Shown: positions 6,209-14,398, counted from the first letter of the stretch. The stretch: DNA of 22,488 bases from BM509 sp036396915 (GCA_036396915.1 DASWJX010000163.1:1-22488), one strand, 5' to 3'. Notes: generated from the sequence alone by a model not told the origin. Translations and numbers: made by a program.

Positions 6209-7957
6209 ATGTTCCGTATTCGACGCATTTTCGACAGCTGGCTGCCGGTCAATCGCCGGATTCTCGAACAGGTTCAGCAGATTCTCCGCGAGCAGTTTCC
6301 CGGCCTGAGCGACAGGGAGGTCGAAAAGCTCCCCCGGCAGCTGGACAACCCCCTCAAGCACGGCTTTCGCGCCATCCTCTACGTGGCCGAAGGGGCGCGC
6401 AGCGGGGTCAAGGGGTTTGCCCTGCTGCTGCATGATCCGGAGCTTGGCTTCGACTATCTCGACTACATCTCGGCGGCGGCCGAGATGACCGGCCGCGGCA
6501 TCGGCGGGGCGCTCTACGAGCGGCTGCGCGCCGATGCGCTGCTCTGGAACAGTCGCGGGATCTTCTTTGAATGCCTGCCCGATGACCCGGCGCTCTGCCG
6601 CAATGCCAAACAGCGGGCGCAGAACCGCGCGCGGCTCAAATTTTACGAACAGTACGGCGCTCTGCCGATCAGCGGCACGGCCTACGAAACCCCGGTCAAG
6701 CCCGGCGACGACAGCCCGCCCTACCTGCTGTTCGACCCGCTCGGCAGCCGGCAACCGCTGGCGCAAAAGGATGCCCGGGCCATCGTGCGGGCGATTCTCG
6801 AACGAAAATACCGGCATCTCTGCCCGCCGGCCTATGTCGAGCAGGTCGTCGCTTCCTTCAGCGATGATCCGGTGCGCCTGCGCCCGGCGCGCTACCTGAG
6901 CCCCGAACAGTTCCGGTCGCCGCAGCGGGGAGCGATCCCCGCGGATCAGCAGATCCTGCTGGTGGTCAACGACCGGCACGACATTCACCATATCCGCGAA
7001 CGGGGCTATGTCGAGGCGCCGGTGCGGATCCGCTCGATCCTGCGCAAGCTGCAGCCGAGCGGCCTGTTTTGCGAGGTCGCGGTGCGCCGTCACCCGGAAA
7101 AGCTGCTGAAACGGGTTCACGACCCCGGCTTCATCCGTTACCTCAAGACCGTCTGCATCGGCCTGCCGGAGGGGAAGACGGTCTACCCCTATGTCTTCCC
7201 GATCCGCAATCGGTCCCGGCCGCCGCGCGAGCGGGCGATCCGCGCCGGCTATTACTGCATCGACACCTTTACGCCGCTGACCTCCAACGCCTACCCCGCC
7301 GCCCGCCGCGCCACCGATTGCGCCCTGACCGCGGCCGGCGGCCTGCTGGACGGACAGCGGCTGGCCTATGCCCTGGTACGCCCGCCGGGGCACCATGCCG
7401 AGCGCAACAGCTATGGCGGCTTCTGTTATTTCAATTCGACAGCGGTGGCCGCCGAACTGCTCGCCGACCACGGGCGGGTCGCCGTCCTCGACATCGATTA
7501 CCATCACGGCAACGGCACCCAGGAGATCTTTTACCGGCGCGACGATGTCCTGACCCTCTCGATCCACGGCCACCCCCGTTTCGCCTACCCCTACTTCAGC
7601 GGCTTCGCCCAGGAACAGGGGGAAGGTGCGGGGCATGGCTGCAACCAGAACTACCCGCTGACCGAGGATCTGGACGGTGCCGAGTATCGCCAGGTGCTGA
7701 TCCGCGCGCTGCGGCGGGTGCGGAAATTCAAGCCGCGCTTTCTGGTCGTCGCCCTGGGGCTGGACACCGCCAAGGGCGATCCCACCGGCAGCTGGAGCCT
7801 CTCCGCCGAGGACTTCTCGGCCAACGGCAGGCTGCTGGGGGGCTTGCGGCTGCCGACCCTGGTGGTTCAGGAGGGGGGCTACGACAGCCGGGCGCTGGGC
7901 ACCAATGCCCTGAACTTTTTCAAGGGACTCTGGTCCGGGACCTACGGCGATGTCTGA
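6209..7957 (+). CDS. Fused GNAT-like domain and class II HDAC/acetylpolyamine amidohydrolase
   Basis: A 582-residue two-domain protein. Residues about 1-175 look like a GNAT fold: YLDYISAAAEMTGRGIGGAL resembles motif A, with Thr in place of the usual Gln/Arg, and RARLKFYEQYGALP is the common C-terminal GNAT helix. Residues about 245-575 are a zinc deacetylase of the HDAC/acetylpolyamine amidohydrolase family. It has PPGHHAE (H395/H396), DIDYHHGNGTQ (zinc ligands D430 and H432), GLDTAKGDPTG (zinc ligand D519) and EGGYD (catalytic Y558). The deacetylase therefore looks active. It would remove acetyl from an amine such as an acetylated polyamine, lysine or beta-lysine; the fused domain might add one or merely bind it. 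It starts 27 bases after kamA, preceded by AAGAGAG, and is the last gene of the operon. Confidence 0.87.
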   Translation: MFRIRRIFDSWLPVNRRILEQVQQILREQFPGLSDREVEKLPRQLDNPLKHGFRAILYVAEGARSGVKGFALLLHDPELGFDYLDYISAAAEMTGRGIGGALYERLRADALLWNSRGIFFECLPDDPALCRNAKQRAQNRARLKFYEQYGALPISGTAYETPVKPGDDSPPYLLFDPLGSRQPLAQKDARAIVRAILERKYRHLCPPAYVEQVVASFSDDPVRLRPARYLSPEQFRSPQRGAIPADQQILLVVNDRHDIHHIRERGYVEAPVRIRSILRKLQPSGLFCEVAVRRHPEKLLKRVHDPGFIRYLKTVCIGLPEGKTVYPYVFPIRNRSRPPRERAIRAGYYCIDTFTPLTSNAYPAARRATDCALTAAGGLLDGQRLAYALVRPPGHHAERNSYGGFCYFNSTAVAAELLADHGRVAVLDIDYHHGNGTQEIFYRRDDVLTLSIHGHPRFAYPYFSGFAQEQGEGAGHGCNQNYPLTEDLDGAEYRQVLIRALRRVRKFKPRFLVVALGLDTAKGDPTGSWSLSAEDFSANGRLLGGLRLPTLVVQEGGYDSRALGTNALNFFKGLWSGTYGDV

Positions 7958-7983
7958 CCGGCCGTCAGCGGTCATTGATTTTC
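7955..7983 (+). terminator. Weak candidate terminator after the HDAC-fusion gene
   Basis: TGACCG (7955-7960) can pair with CGGTCA (7969-7974), a 6-bp stem with an 8-base loop, followed by the T-rich TTGATTTTC. It overlaps the stop codon and is short, so it is only a candidate. Confidence 0.3.
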
Positions 7984-8013
7984 ACACCCCAACTCTCTGG
8001 TAGACTTAGGTTT

Positions 8014-8520
8014 ATGGACCTGCAGCTCTTTGCTCAGCTCGACCTCTCCATCGCACCGCTCGACTGGAGCGGTCTGTCCACCACCTTCCTCTGCGGGGCG
8101 ATCGTCGGCCTCGAACGCCAACTCTGCGGCAAGCCGGCCGGGATCCGCACCAGCACCCTGATCTGCATGGGCACCTATATCTTCGTCGTCGTCGGCGTCT
8201 TCCTGGCCGGCGCCAGCGGGGATCCGTCGCGGGTGATCGGGCAGGTGATTACCGGCATCGGCTTCCTCGGCGCCGGGGTGATCCTGACCCGCGAGGGGTC
8301 GGTGCAGGGCGTCACCTCGGCCGCCACCATCTGGGTGCTGGCGGCGATCGGGGTGCTGGCGGGAAGCGGACGGCACGGCGCCGCCATCATCGTCGCGCTG
8401 TTGACGGTCGGGATTCTGATCGGGGTCAATATCCTCGAATCGGCATTTGTCGGGCTGCAGCGCGGCGTGCATGTGCGGATCAAGGGCCTGCGCCGCCGGC
8501 AGGGCGAGGAGGAGCAGTAA
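8014..8520 (+). CDS. MgtC/SapB family membrane protein
   Basis: A 168-residue membrane protein with the MgtC/SapB core: CGAIVGLERQLCGKPAGIRT, a conserved loop after the first helix, then TGIGFLGAGVIL and VQGVTSAATIWVLAAIGVLAG. Four to five hydrophobic segments are visible, the last ending near residue 148 before a basic tail. It is the short form and lacks the C-terminal ACT-like domain of Salmonella MgtC. Short MgtC/SapB proteins are inner-membrane proteins linked to magnesium limitation and to F-type ATPase regulation, but their transport role is uncertain. The ATG at 8014 is preceded only by a weak TTAGG. Its stop TAA is directly followed by the ATG of the next gene, so the two are coupled. 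Confidence 0.9.
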   Translation: MDLQLFAQLDLSIAPLDWSGLSTTFLCGAIVGLERQLCGKPAGIRTSTLICMGTYIFVVVGVFLAGASGDPSRVIGQVITGIGFLGAGVILTREGSVQGVTSAATIWVLAAIGVLAGSGRHGAAIIVALLTVGILIGVNILESAFVGLQRGVHVRIKGLRRRQGEEEQ

Positions 8521-9093
8521 ATGGAGATCAACGGATCGCTGCTGATCATTCTACTGGCGATTTTCTGCGCCCGGATCGTCGATGTCTCGATCGGCACGTT
8601 GCGGATCATCTTTCTGACCCGGGGGATGAAGTACCTGGCGGCGCTGCTCGGCTTCGCCGAATCGCTGATCTGGATCATCGCCATCAGCCAGGTGATGAAC
8701 AACGTCAACAACTGGATGGCCTATCTCGCTTTTGCCGGAGGCTTTTCCAGCGGCAACGTGGTCGGCATCTGGCTGGAAGAGAAGATCGCCCTGGGCACCC
8801 TGATCGTCCGGATCATCACCCAGCACGAGGCCGAGGCACTGGTCGACGCCCTGCGCGCCGCAGGCTTCGGCGTGACCAATGTCGACGGCCAAGGGGAGTC
8901 CGGCCGGGTGATGGTGATTTTTACCATCGTGCGCCGCAAACGCCTGGCGCAGGTGATCGCCCTGATCCGCCGCTACAACCCCAACGCCTCCTACACGGTC
9001 GAGGATGTCCGCTTCGCCAGTTCGCCGCTTGCCGGGCTGGCCACGACCCGGCGCCCCTTTGCCCTGCGCCGTCCGTTCAAACTCAGAAAATAG
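8521..9093 (+). CDS. UPF0316/DUF2179-like membrane protein
   Basis: A 190-residue protein with three N-terminal hydrophobic segments (about residues 7-25, 37-57 and 64-80) and a soluble C-terminal domain. The opening ARIVDVSIGTLRIIFLTRGMK and the following GFAESLIWI are typical of the UPF0316 family. The C-terminal part, LVDALRAAGFGVTNVDGQGESG through VEDVR, has the ACT-like alternation of a DUF2179 domain. The function of the family is not known; such domains are suspected to bind small ligands. Start and upstream stop are adjacent (TAAATG) with no separate ribosome binding site beyond GGAGGAG at the end of the MgtC gene. Being coupled to MgtC/SapB suggests a shared role in membrane ion homeostasis, which is inference. 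Confidence 0.82.
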   Translation: MEINGSLLIILLAIFCARIVDVSIGTLRIIFLTRGMKYLAALLGFAESLIWIIAISQVMNNVNNWMAYLAFAGGFSSGNVVGIWLEEKIALGTLIVRIITQHEAEALVDALRAAGFGVTNVDGQGESGRVMVIFTIVRRKRLAQVIALIRRYNPNASYTVEDVRFASSPLAGLATTRRPFALRRPFKLRK

Positions 9094-9247
9094 GGATGGC
9101 GTCGCAAAAAGTCCGCCCTGCGGCGTTACGGCGTTTTTTCAGGACCTCGACATAGCTGATCTATGCCTTCGCCCCTGAAAAACCACCAGGCCTTGCAGGT
9201 CGAAATTTTTGCCTGGCCATCCTCTTAAGTTGCTGCGAGAGCATCAA
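9094..9247. repeat. Dispersed nested-palindrome repeat, copy 1
   Basis: Immediately after the UPF0316 stop. The left end GGATGGCGTCGCAAAAA (from 9094) is shared with copy 2 at 19131. Inside are nested inverted repeats: GGATGGC (9094-9100) with GCCATCC (9216-9222), GTTTTTTCAGG with CCTGAAAAAC, and at the centre CATAG-CTGAT-CTATG. The right end TGCTGCGAGAGCATCAA (9231-9247) roughly mirrors the left end. It has no coding frame of note. It looks like a noncoding mobile or REP-like element; in RNA it would fold into a long hairpin. Confidence 0.7.
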
Positions 9248-9360
9248 GGCGCCGTGACACCGGGGAACCGTTTCCGGTATCTAACGCGCGGGGTTCAATG
9301 GCATAATCAGCCGGTGCGCGGTGCACAGCGACCGCTGCAACATGCTGGCGGAGACAGACG

Positions 9361-11610
9361 ATGCAGGATTCCCTGACCCTTCTGAAAAAAATCACCCAGG
9401 AAGCGGCCGCCGCCGCTTCCCCGGCCCGGCAGATGATCCATATCGTTTCCGCCGTGCGCGCGGCGATGCGGGTCAGTGTCTGCAGCCTCTACACCGCCGA
9501 CGACGACGGCGGGCTGACCCTGGCCGCCAGCGACGGCCTCGACCCGGCCTCGGTCGGCAAGGTCAAACTTGCCGAAGGGCAAGGGCTGGTCGGCACCATC
9601 GCCCGCGGCAATCATCCCCTCAACCTCGAAGATGCGGCACGGCACCCCGAGTACCGTTATTTTCCCGAGACCCACGAGGAACAGTACCGCGCCTTTCTCG
9701 GCGTCCCGCTGGTGCATCTGCGCCGTTTGATCGGCGTGCTGGTGGTGCAGGAACAGCAGCGCCGCAAATTCAGCGACGACGAGGAGGCCTTCCTGGTGAC
9801 CGTTGCCGCCCAGCTGGCGGCCACCCTGTCGCTCGACCGCGAGCGCGCCCCGCAGGACACGGAGAACCGGTCGGCAGCCATGACGCGACGGATCGTCGGC
9901 GTCAAGGGGGCCGGCGGCATCGGCATCGGCACCCTGCAGCTGCTGACGGAATGCGACCTGGAGCAGGTCGTCGACCGGGAAGGCAGCGCTGTCGAAACGG
10001 AACTCGCAGCCTTCCGCAGCGCCCTGCAGGACTGCCGGAACGAGCTGGAGCAGGGCTCCCGCTCGCTGGAGGAACATCTGCCGGGGGACGTGGCATCGAT
10101 CTTTTCGGTCTACCGGATGCTGCTCGACAGCACGGAACTGATCCAGGGCGTGGAGCAGCGGATTGCCCGGGGCAACTGGGCGCCGGGGGCCCTGCGCGCG
10201 ACGATCCTCGACTATGCGGCGCGCTTCGAACAGATGGAAGATCCCTATCTCCGTTCGCGCGCCGAGGACGTGCTGAATATCGGCAACAAGCTCTACGGCA
10301 AACTGCGCGGCCAGAGCGCCCCGGTCGGCCGGGAGCAGAACCTGATCCTGACCGGCGAGCTGGTCAGCATCGCCGATATCGCCCGCTACAAACCCGAGCA
10401 GCTGGCCGGCATCTTCTGCCTGTCCGGTTCGAGCCTGTCGCACACGGCGGTGCTGGCCAACGCCCTCGGCCTGCCGGCGGTGATGGGCGCCGGCAAGGTC
10501 CGGGATCTGCAGCAGGGCGCTCCGGCGATTCTCGACGGACACCAGGGGCAGGTGATTCTCAATCCGGGCCCGACGGTGGTGGAGGAATTCCAGGCGCTGG
10601 CCAGCCGCGAACGCCACCTGATCGAGGAGCTGGCAGAACTCAAAGACCTGCCGGCGATCACCCCGGACGGCCATCGCATCAAACTCTACGCCAACACCGG
10701 GCTGATGGCCGACGTCTCCCCCGGCCTCAAGCGCGGCGCCGAAGGGGTCGGACTCTATCGCTCGGAAATCCCCTTCATGGGTCATGAGAATTTCCCCACC
10801 GAGGAGGAACAGCGGGAGATTTACCGCCACGTCCTGGCCGCCTATGCCGGGCGGCCGGTGACCATCCGCACCCTCGACATCGGCGGCGACAAGACGCTCC
10901 CCTATTACCGTTTCAGTGAGGAGAATCCCTATCTCGGCTGGCGGGGCATCCGTTTCACCCTCGACAACCGGCCGATCTTCATGACCCAGATCCGCGCCAT
11001 GCTGCGGGCCGCCGAGGGTCTCGACAATCTGCAGATCCTGCTGCCGATGGTCAGCCGGGTGGATGAACTCGATGCCTTCGGCGAACTGCTCGAAGACGCC
11101 TGCGCGCAGCTGCGCGCCGAAGGGCACAGCATTCAGCGCCCGCCGGTGGGGATCATGGTCGAGGTGCCGGCGGCGGTCAATCTGCTCCCCTTCTTCGCCC
11201 GGCGCATCAACTTCGTCTCGATCGGCTCCAACGATCTGACCCAGTACCTGCTGGCGCTGGATCGCAACAACGCCCGCGTTTCACGGCTGTTCGACAACCT
11301 GCACCCGGCGGTGCTGCAGGAGATCCATCGCATCGTGCAGCGCTGCCGGCGGCTCGGCCTGCCGGTCAGCCTGTGCGGGGAGATGGCCGCCGACCCGCTG
11401 GCGGTGGTGCTGCTGCTGGGGATGCGGATCGAAGCCCTGAGCATGAGCGCCTACAACCTGCCGAAAATCAAGTGGCTGGTGCGCACGCTGCCGGCCCGGG
11501 TCGCCGAACGTGCCCTGCAGGAGGCGCTGACCATGGAACACGAAAGCCAGATCCGGCAACTGACCAGAGAGCTGCTGAGCAGGCACAACCTCGACCGGCT
11601 GGCCGGCTGA
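9361..11610 (+). CDS. ptsP: PtsP: GAF-domain phosphoenolpyruvate-protein phosphotransferase (enzyme I-Ntr)
   Basis: A 749-residue enzyme I of the nitrogen-type phosphotransferase system, which passes phosphate from PEP to an HPr-like protein. An N-terminal GAF domain spans about residues 15-160 (EGQGLVGTIARGNHPLNLEDAA, FLGVPL). Then comes the enzyme I N-domain, and the swivelling phosphohistidine domain at LSGSSLSHTAVLANALGLPAVMG, where H361 is the phosphorylated His. The PEP-binding barrel follows: GVGLYRSEIPFM, RTLDIGGDKTLPYY, ENPYLGWRGIRF, GIMVEVPAAV, IGSNDLTQYLLALDRNN and LCGEMAADP, including the active-site Cys. All catalytic blocks are intact. The start at 9361 has GGAG 8 bases upstream. 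No HPr/NPr or EIIA gene lies in the window, so partners are encoded elsewhere. It is probably regulatory rather than for sugar uptake. Confidence 0.95.
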   Translation: MQDSLTLLKKITQEAAAAASPARQMIHIVSAVRAAMRVSVCSLYTADDDGGLTLAASDGLDPASVGKVKLAEGQGLVGTIARGNHPLNLEDAARHPEYRYFPETHEEQYRAFLGVPLVHLRRLIGVLVVQEQQRRKFSDDEEAFLVTVAAQLAATLSLDRERAPQDTENRSAAMTRRIVGVKGAGGIGIGTLQLLTECDLEQVVDREGSAVETELAAFRSALQDCRNELEQGSRSLEEHLPGDVASIFSVYRMLLDSTELIQGVEQRIARGNWAPGALRATILDYAARFEQMEDPYLRSRAEDVLNIGNKLYGKLRGQSAPVGREQNLILTGELVSIADIARYKPEQLAGIFCLSGSSLSHTAVLANALGLPAVMGAGKVRDLQQGAPAILDGHQGQVILNPGPTVVEEFQALASRERHLIEELAELKDLPAITPDGHRIKLYANTGLMADVSPGLKRGAEGVGLYRSEIPFMGHENFPTEEEQREIYRHVLAAYAGRPVTIRTLDIGGDKTLPYYRFSEENPYLGWRGIRFTLDNRPIFMTQIRAMLRAAEGLDNLQILLPMVSRVDELDAFGELLEDACAQLRAEGHSIQRPPVGIMVEVPAAVNLLPFFARRINFVSIGSNDLTQYLLALDRNNARVSRLFDNLHPAVLQEIHRIVQRCRRLGLPVSLCGEMAADPLAVVLLLGMRIEALSMSAYNLPKIKWLVRTLPARVAERALQEALTMEHESQIRQLTRELLSRHNLDRLAG

Positions 11611-11836
11611 GCGAAGCGACGCCCGGAAGCGGCTGGCCACAGCTGGTAGGGAATCTTCCAAACCGATCCATCCTGATACGGAATGTCCCGGAACGGTTCG
11701 TCTACGCTCAAATCCTTCCTCGCCAGCGTTTTATCCACCCCCCGAAAATACTGCGCTTCCCGCTTCTGCAAAGATGGCATGCCTTTCGCTTAAAGAACAG
11801 AAAAGCAACTCTTTATCAGATATTTGCGGGGTATAC

Positions 11837-12658
11837 ATGTTCGCCGTTGTGAAAAATGACCTGATCGCTCCCAGACTGCATCGTCTCGTTGTCAAGGCGC
11901 CGAGAATTGCGGCGGCCCGCCAGCCCGGACAGTTTGTCATGGTCCGGGAGAGCGCCGGAGCAGAACGCATCCCTCTGACCATCGGCGATGCCGATCCCGA
12001 CCAGGGGACCATCTCCCTGTTCGTGCAGGCGATCGGCGCCTCGACGCAAAAAATCGTCACTGTTCCGCCGGGGGGATTTCTGCTGGATGTGGCCGGCCCG
12101 CTGGGCATGCCGACCGAGATCGAAGCCTGGGGGCGCGTCGCCTGCGTCGGCGGCGGCGTCGGCACCGCGGTGCTCTACCCGATGGCCAAGGCCCTGGCCG
12201 CCGCCGGCAACCGGGTGACCGCCGTCATCGGCGGCCGCACCAGGTCGCTGATCATCCTGGCCGACGAACTGGCCGAGTTCTGTGACCAGCTGCGGATCAC
12301 CACCGACGACGGCAGCAGCGGCAGCAAGGGGTTTGTGACCGATGAACTGCAGACCCTGATCGACGATCCGGACGCCCGCCCGGCGACGGTTTTCGCCGTC
12401 GGCCCGGTGCCGATGATGCGGGCCGTGGCCGAACTGACCCGCCCCCATGCGATCCCCACGGTGGTCAGCCTCAATCCGATCATGATCGACGGCACCGGCA
12501 TGTGCGGCGGCTGTCGGGTGCAGATCGGCGACGAAACCAGATTTGCCTGCGTCGACGGTCCCGAGTTCGACGGACACCTGGTCGACTTTGCCGGCCTGTC
12601 CAAACGCTTGACCATGTATAAAAACCACGAGGAAGCCTGTCAGCTGTTCGGCAGCTAA
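11837..12658 (+). CDS. nfnA: NfnA/SudB-type FAD/NAD-binding subunit with [2Fe-2S] cluster
   Basis: A 273-residue subunit of NADH-dependent reduced ferredoxin:NADP+ oxidoreductase, also annotated as sulfide dehydrogenase beta subunit. It has the ferredoxin-reductase-like FAD site RIPLTIG (44-50), an NAD(H)-binding GGGVGTA (105-111), and a C-terminal [2Fe-2S] site with C223, C226 and C238. D218 in MIDGTGMCGGC is in position to be the aspartate ligand typical of this family. Together with the next gene it can bifurcate electrons between NAD(H), NADP(H) and ferredoxin. An in-frame ATG exists at 11774, but 11837 is preferred because it begins at the family N-terminus (MFAVVKND) with GGGG 6 bases upstream. 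The 226 bases before it show no clear promoter. It is 10 bases from nfnB. Confidence 0.92.
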   Translation: MFAVVKNDLIAPRLHRLVVKAPRIAAARQPGQFVMVRESAGAERIPLTIGDADPDQGTISLFVQAIGASTQKIVTVPPGGFLLDVAGPLGMPTEIEAWGRVACVGGGVGTAVLYPMAKALAAAGNRVTAVIGGRTRSLIILADELAEFCDQLRITTDDGSSGSKGFVTDELQTLIDDPDARPATVFAVGPVPMMRAVAELTRPHAIPTVVSLNPIMIDGTGMCGGCRVQIGDETRFACVDGPEFDGHLVDFAGLSKRLTMYKNHEEACQLFGS

Positions 12659-12668
12659 GGAAATCACC

Positions 12669-14093
12669 ATGAGCTCAACCCTCAGCCCCAAGGCGCGGAT
12701 GGCCATTTCGCGCACCCGGATGCCGGCCCAGCCGTCGCTGGCCCGCAGCAAAAATTTCAAGGAAGTCAACCTCGGCCTGTCCGAGGCGGCCGCCATCGAA
12801 GAGGCCCACCGCTGCCTGCTGTGCCGTGGACGTAACTGCGTGTCCGGCTGCCCGGTGGCGGTGTCGATCCCCGAATTCATCGGCGCCCTGGCCGCCGGCC
12901 AGCTCGCCGAAGCCGCCGGCATCCTGCAGCGGGACAACGCCCTGCCGGCGGTCTGCGGCCGGGTCTGCCCCCAGGAAAGCCAGTGCGAGGCGCACTGCGT
13001 GCGCGGCAAGCAAGGGGACGCGGTGGCCATCGGCTACCTGGAACGCTTCGTCGCCGACTGGGCCACGGCCAACAGCGAAACCCTCGCCCCGCTCGCGCTC
13101 CCCGCAGCGAGCGGCCGGCGGGTGGCGGTGGTCGGCTGCGGACCGGCCGGTCTGACGGTCGCCGGGGAGCTGGCGGGCCAAGGGCACCAGGTCACCATTT
13201 TCGAGGCCCTGCACGACACCGGCGGGGTGCTGCGCTACGGCATTCCCGAATTCCGCCTGCCGAAAGAGATTATCGATGTCGAAGTCGAGCGCCTGATGGA
13301 CCGGGGCGTGCAGATCGAATGCAACGTCATCATCGGCAAGACCATGACCCTGTCCGATCTCCGGCTCGCGTACGATGCCGTTTTCCTCGGCAACGGCGCC
13401 GGCCTGCCGGTTCTGCTCGACCTGCCGGGGGAGAATCTCAACGGCGTCTATGCCGCCAACGAATATCTCACCCGCATCAACCTGATGGGCGCGGGGCAGA
13501 CCGCCCATTGCCCGACGCCGATTATCAAGGGGAAAAAGGTCGCGGTCATCGGCGCCGGCAACACGGCCATGGATTGTGTGCGCACCGCCCGCCGGCTGGG
13601 GGCCGAAGCGGCGATGATCGTCTATCGCCGCGAAGAAGAGCAGATGCCGGCCCGGGTCGAGGAGATCCATCACGCCAAAGAGGAGGGCGTCGAATTCGTG
13701 ATGCTCGCCGCGCCGCTGGAAATCAGAGGCGACGACCGCGACTGGGTCGCGTCGCTGCTCTGCCAGAAGATGGCTCTGGCCGAGGCCGATGACTCGGGAC
13801 GCCGCCGGCCGATACCCATCGCGGGCGAAACCTTTCTGCTGGAAACCGACGTGGTGATCAACGCCCTGGGGACCAGGGCCAACCCCCTGCTGACGGCGAC
13901 GGCCCCCGACCTGCAGTTGAACCGCTGGGGGAACATCAGCGCCAACGAAGACGGCAGCACCAGCCTGCCCGGCGTCTTCGCCGGCGGGGATATCGTCAGG
14001 GGCGGCGCGACCGTGATCCTGGCCATGGGGGACGGCAAGCGGGCGGCCGCCGGCATCGACGCCTATCTGCACTCCCTGCCGAAGCGGCATTGA
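12669..14093 (+). CDS. nfnB: NfnB / glutamate-synthase-small-subunit-type flavoprotein
   Basis: A 474-residue flavoprotein of the GltD/NfnB/SudA family. The N-terminal domain carries two [4Fe-4S] sites: C49, C52, C57 and C61 (CLLCRGRNCVSGC), and C96, C100, C106 and C110 (CGRVCPQESQCEAHC). FAD binding is at VAVVGCGPAGLTVAGEL and NADP(H) binding at VAVIGAGNTAMDCVRTARRLGA; the family-typical YGIPEFRLPKEI is present, as is the C-terminal FAD block GVFAGGDIVRGGATVILAMGDGKRAA. It follows nfnA by 10 bases with AAGGAAA before the ATG. GltD of glutamate synthase is an alternative by similarity, but the adjoining nfnA and absent gltB make NfnAB the better call. In this organism it would link ferredoxin from the aldehyde oxidoreductase to NAD(P)H pools; that link is inference. 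Confidence 0.92.
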   Translation: MSSTLSPKARMAISRTRMPAQPSLARSKNFKEVNLGLSEAAAIEEAHRCLLCRGRNCVSGCPVAVSIPEFIGALAAGQLAEAAGILQRDNALPAVCGRVCPQESQCEAHCVRGKQGDAVAIGYLERFVADWATANSETLAPLALPAASGRRVAVVGCGPAGLTVAGELAGQGHQVTIFEALHDTGGVLRYGIPEFRLPKEIIDVEVERLMDRGVQIECNVIIGKTMTLSDLRLAYDAVFLGNGAGLPVLLDLPGENLNGVYAANEYLTRINLMGAGQTAHCPTPIIKGKKVAVIGAGNTAMDCVRTARRLGAEAAMIVYRREEEQMPARVEEIHHAKEEGVEFVMLAAPLEIRGDDRDWVASLLCQKMALAEADDSGRRRPIPIAGETFLLETDVVINALGTRANPLLTATAPDLQLNRWGNISANEDGSTSLPGVFAGGDIVRGGATVILAMGDGKRAAAGIDAYLHSLPKRH

Positions 14094-14190
14094 CCGCGAA
14101 AATCACCCTTGCGGGCCCGAGACGATCGAAACAACCGTAAGTGACGACCAACGACGGACGACAGATAACAACTTGAAAAGGAGAAAGATG

Positions 14191-14382
14191 ATGGCGAAAA
14201 GCAAAGAGAACGCAAAAAAGTACATTATTTCCTGCCGGGTCGATGACCATGAGATGAGCATGCTCAAGCAGCGCGCCCATCAGGACGGGGTCAGCATCAC
14301 CCAATTGCTGCGCAGCTGCCTCGACATCGCCGAGAGCAATACCCGCAGCCAGGCCGCAAACCGGAACTATGCCTGCGGTTGA
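14191..14382 (+). CDS. Small ribbon-helix-helix-like protein
   Basis: A 63-residue protein, mostly KKYIISCRVDDHEMSMLKQ-RAHQDGVSITQLLRSCLDIAE. A short beta strand, then two helices with a GVSITQLLR turn, gives the CopG/Arc/MobC-like ribbon-helix-helix pattern, so it probably binds DNA as a dimer. Tandem ATGs occur at 14188 and 14191; the second lies 7 bases from AGGAG (14179-14183) and is preferred. It stands alone, 97 bases after nfnB, and is followed by a very strong hairpin. It could be an orphan repressor, an antitoxin without a visible toxin, or a relic of a mobile element. No toxin gene is next to it. Confidence 0.72.
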   Translation: MAKSKENAKKYIISCRVDDHEMSMLKQRAHQDGVSITQLLRSCLDIAESNTRSQAANRNYACG

Positions 14383-14398
14383 ACGTAGCGCGCACGCA

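Noticed and set aside
5111..7975. 954-codon open frame on the minus strand
   Set aside because: Lies antisense to kamA and the HDAC fusion, both with intact motifs; the translation shows no domain and is rich in Arg, Gln, Asp and Val as GC-rich shadow frames are.
9307..11127. 606-codon open frame on the minus strand
   Set aside because: Antisense to ptsP; no recognisable motif and no ribosome binding site.
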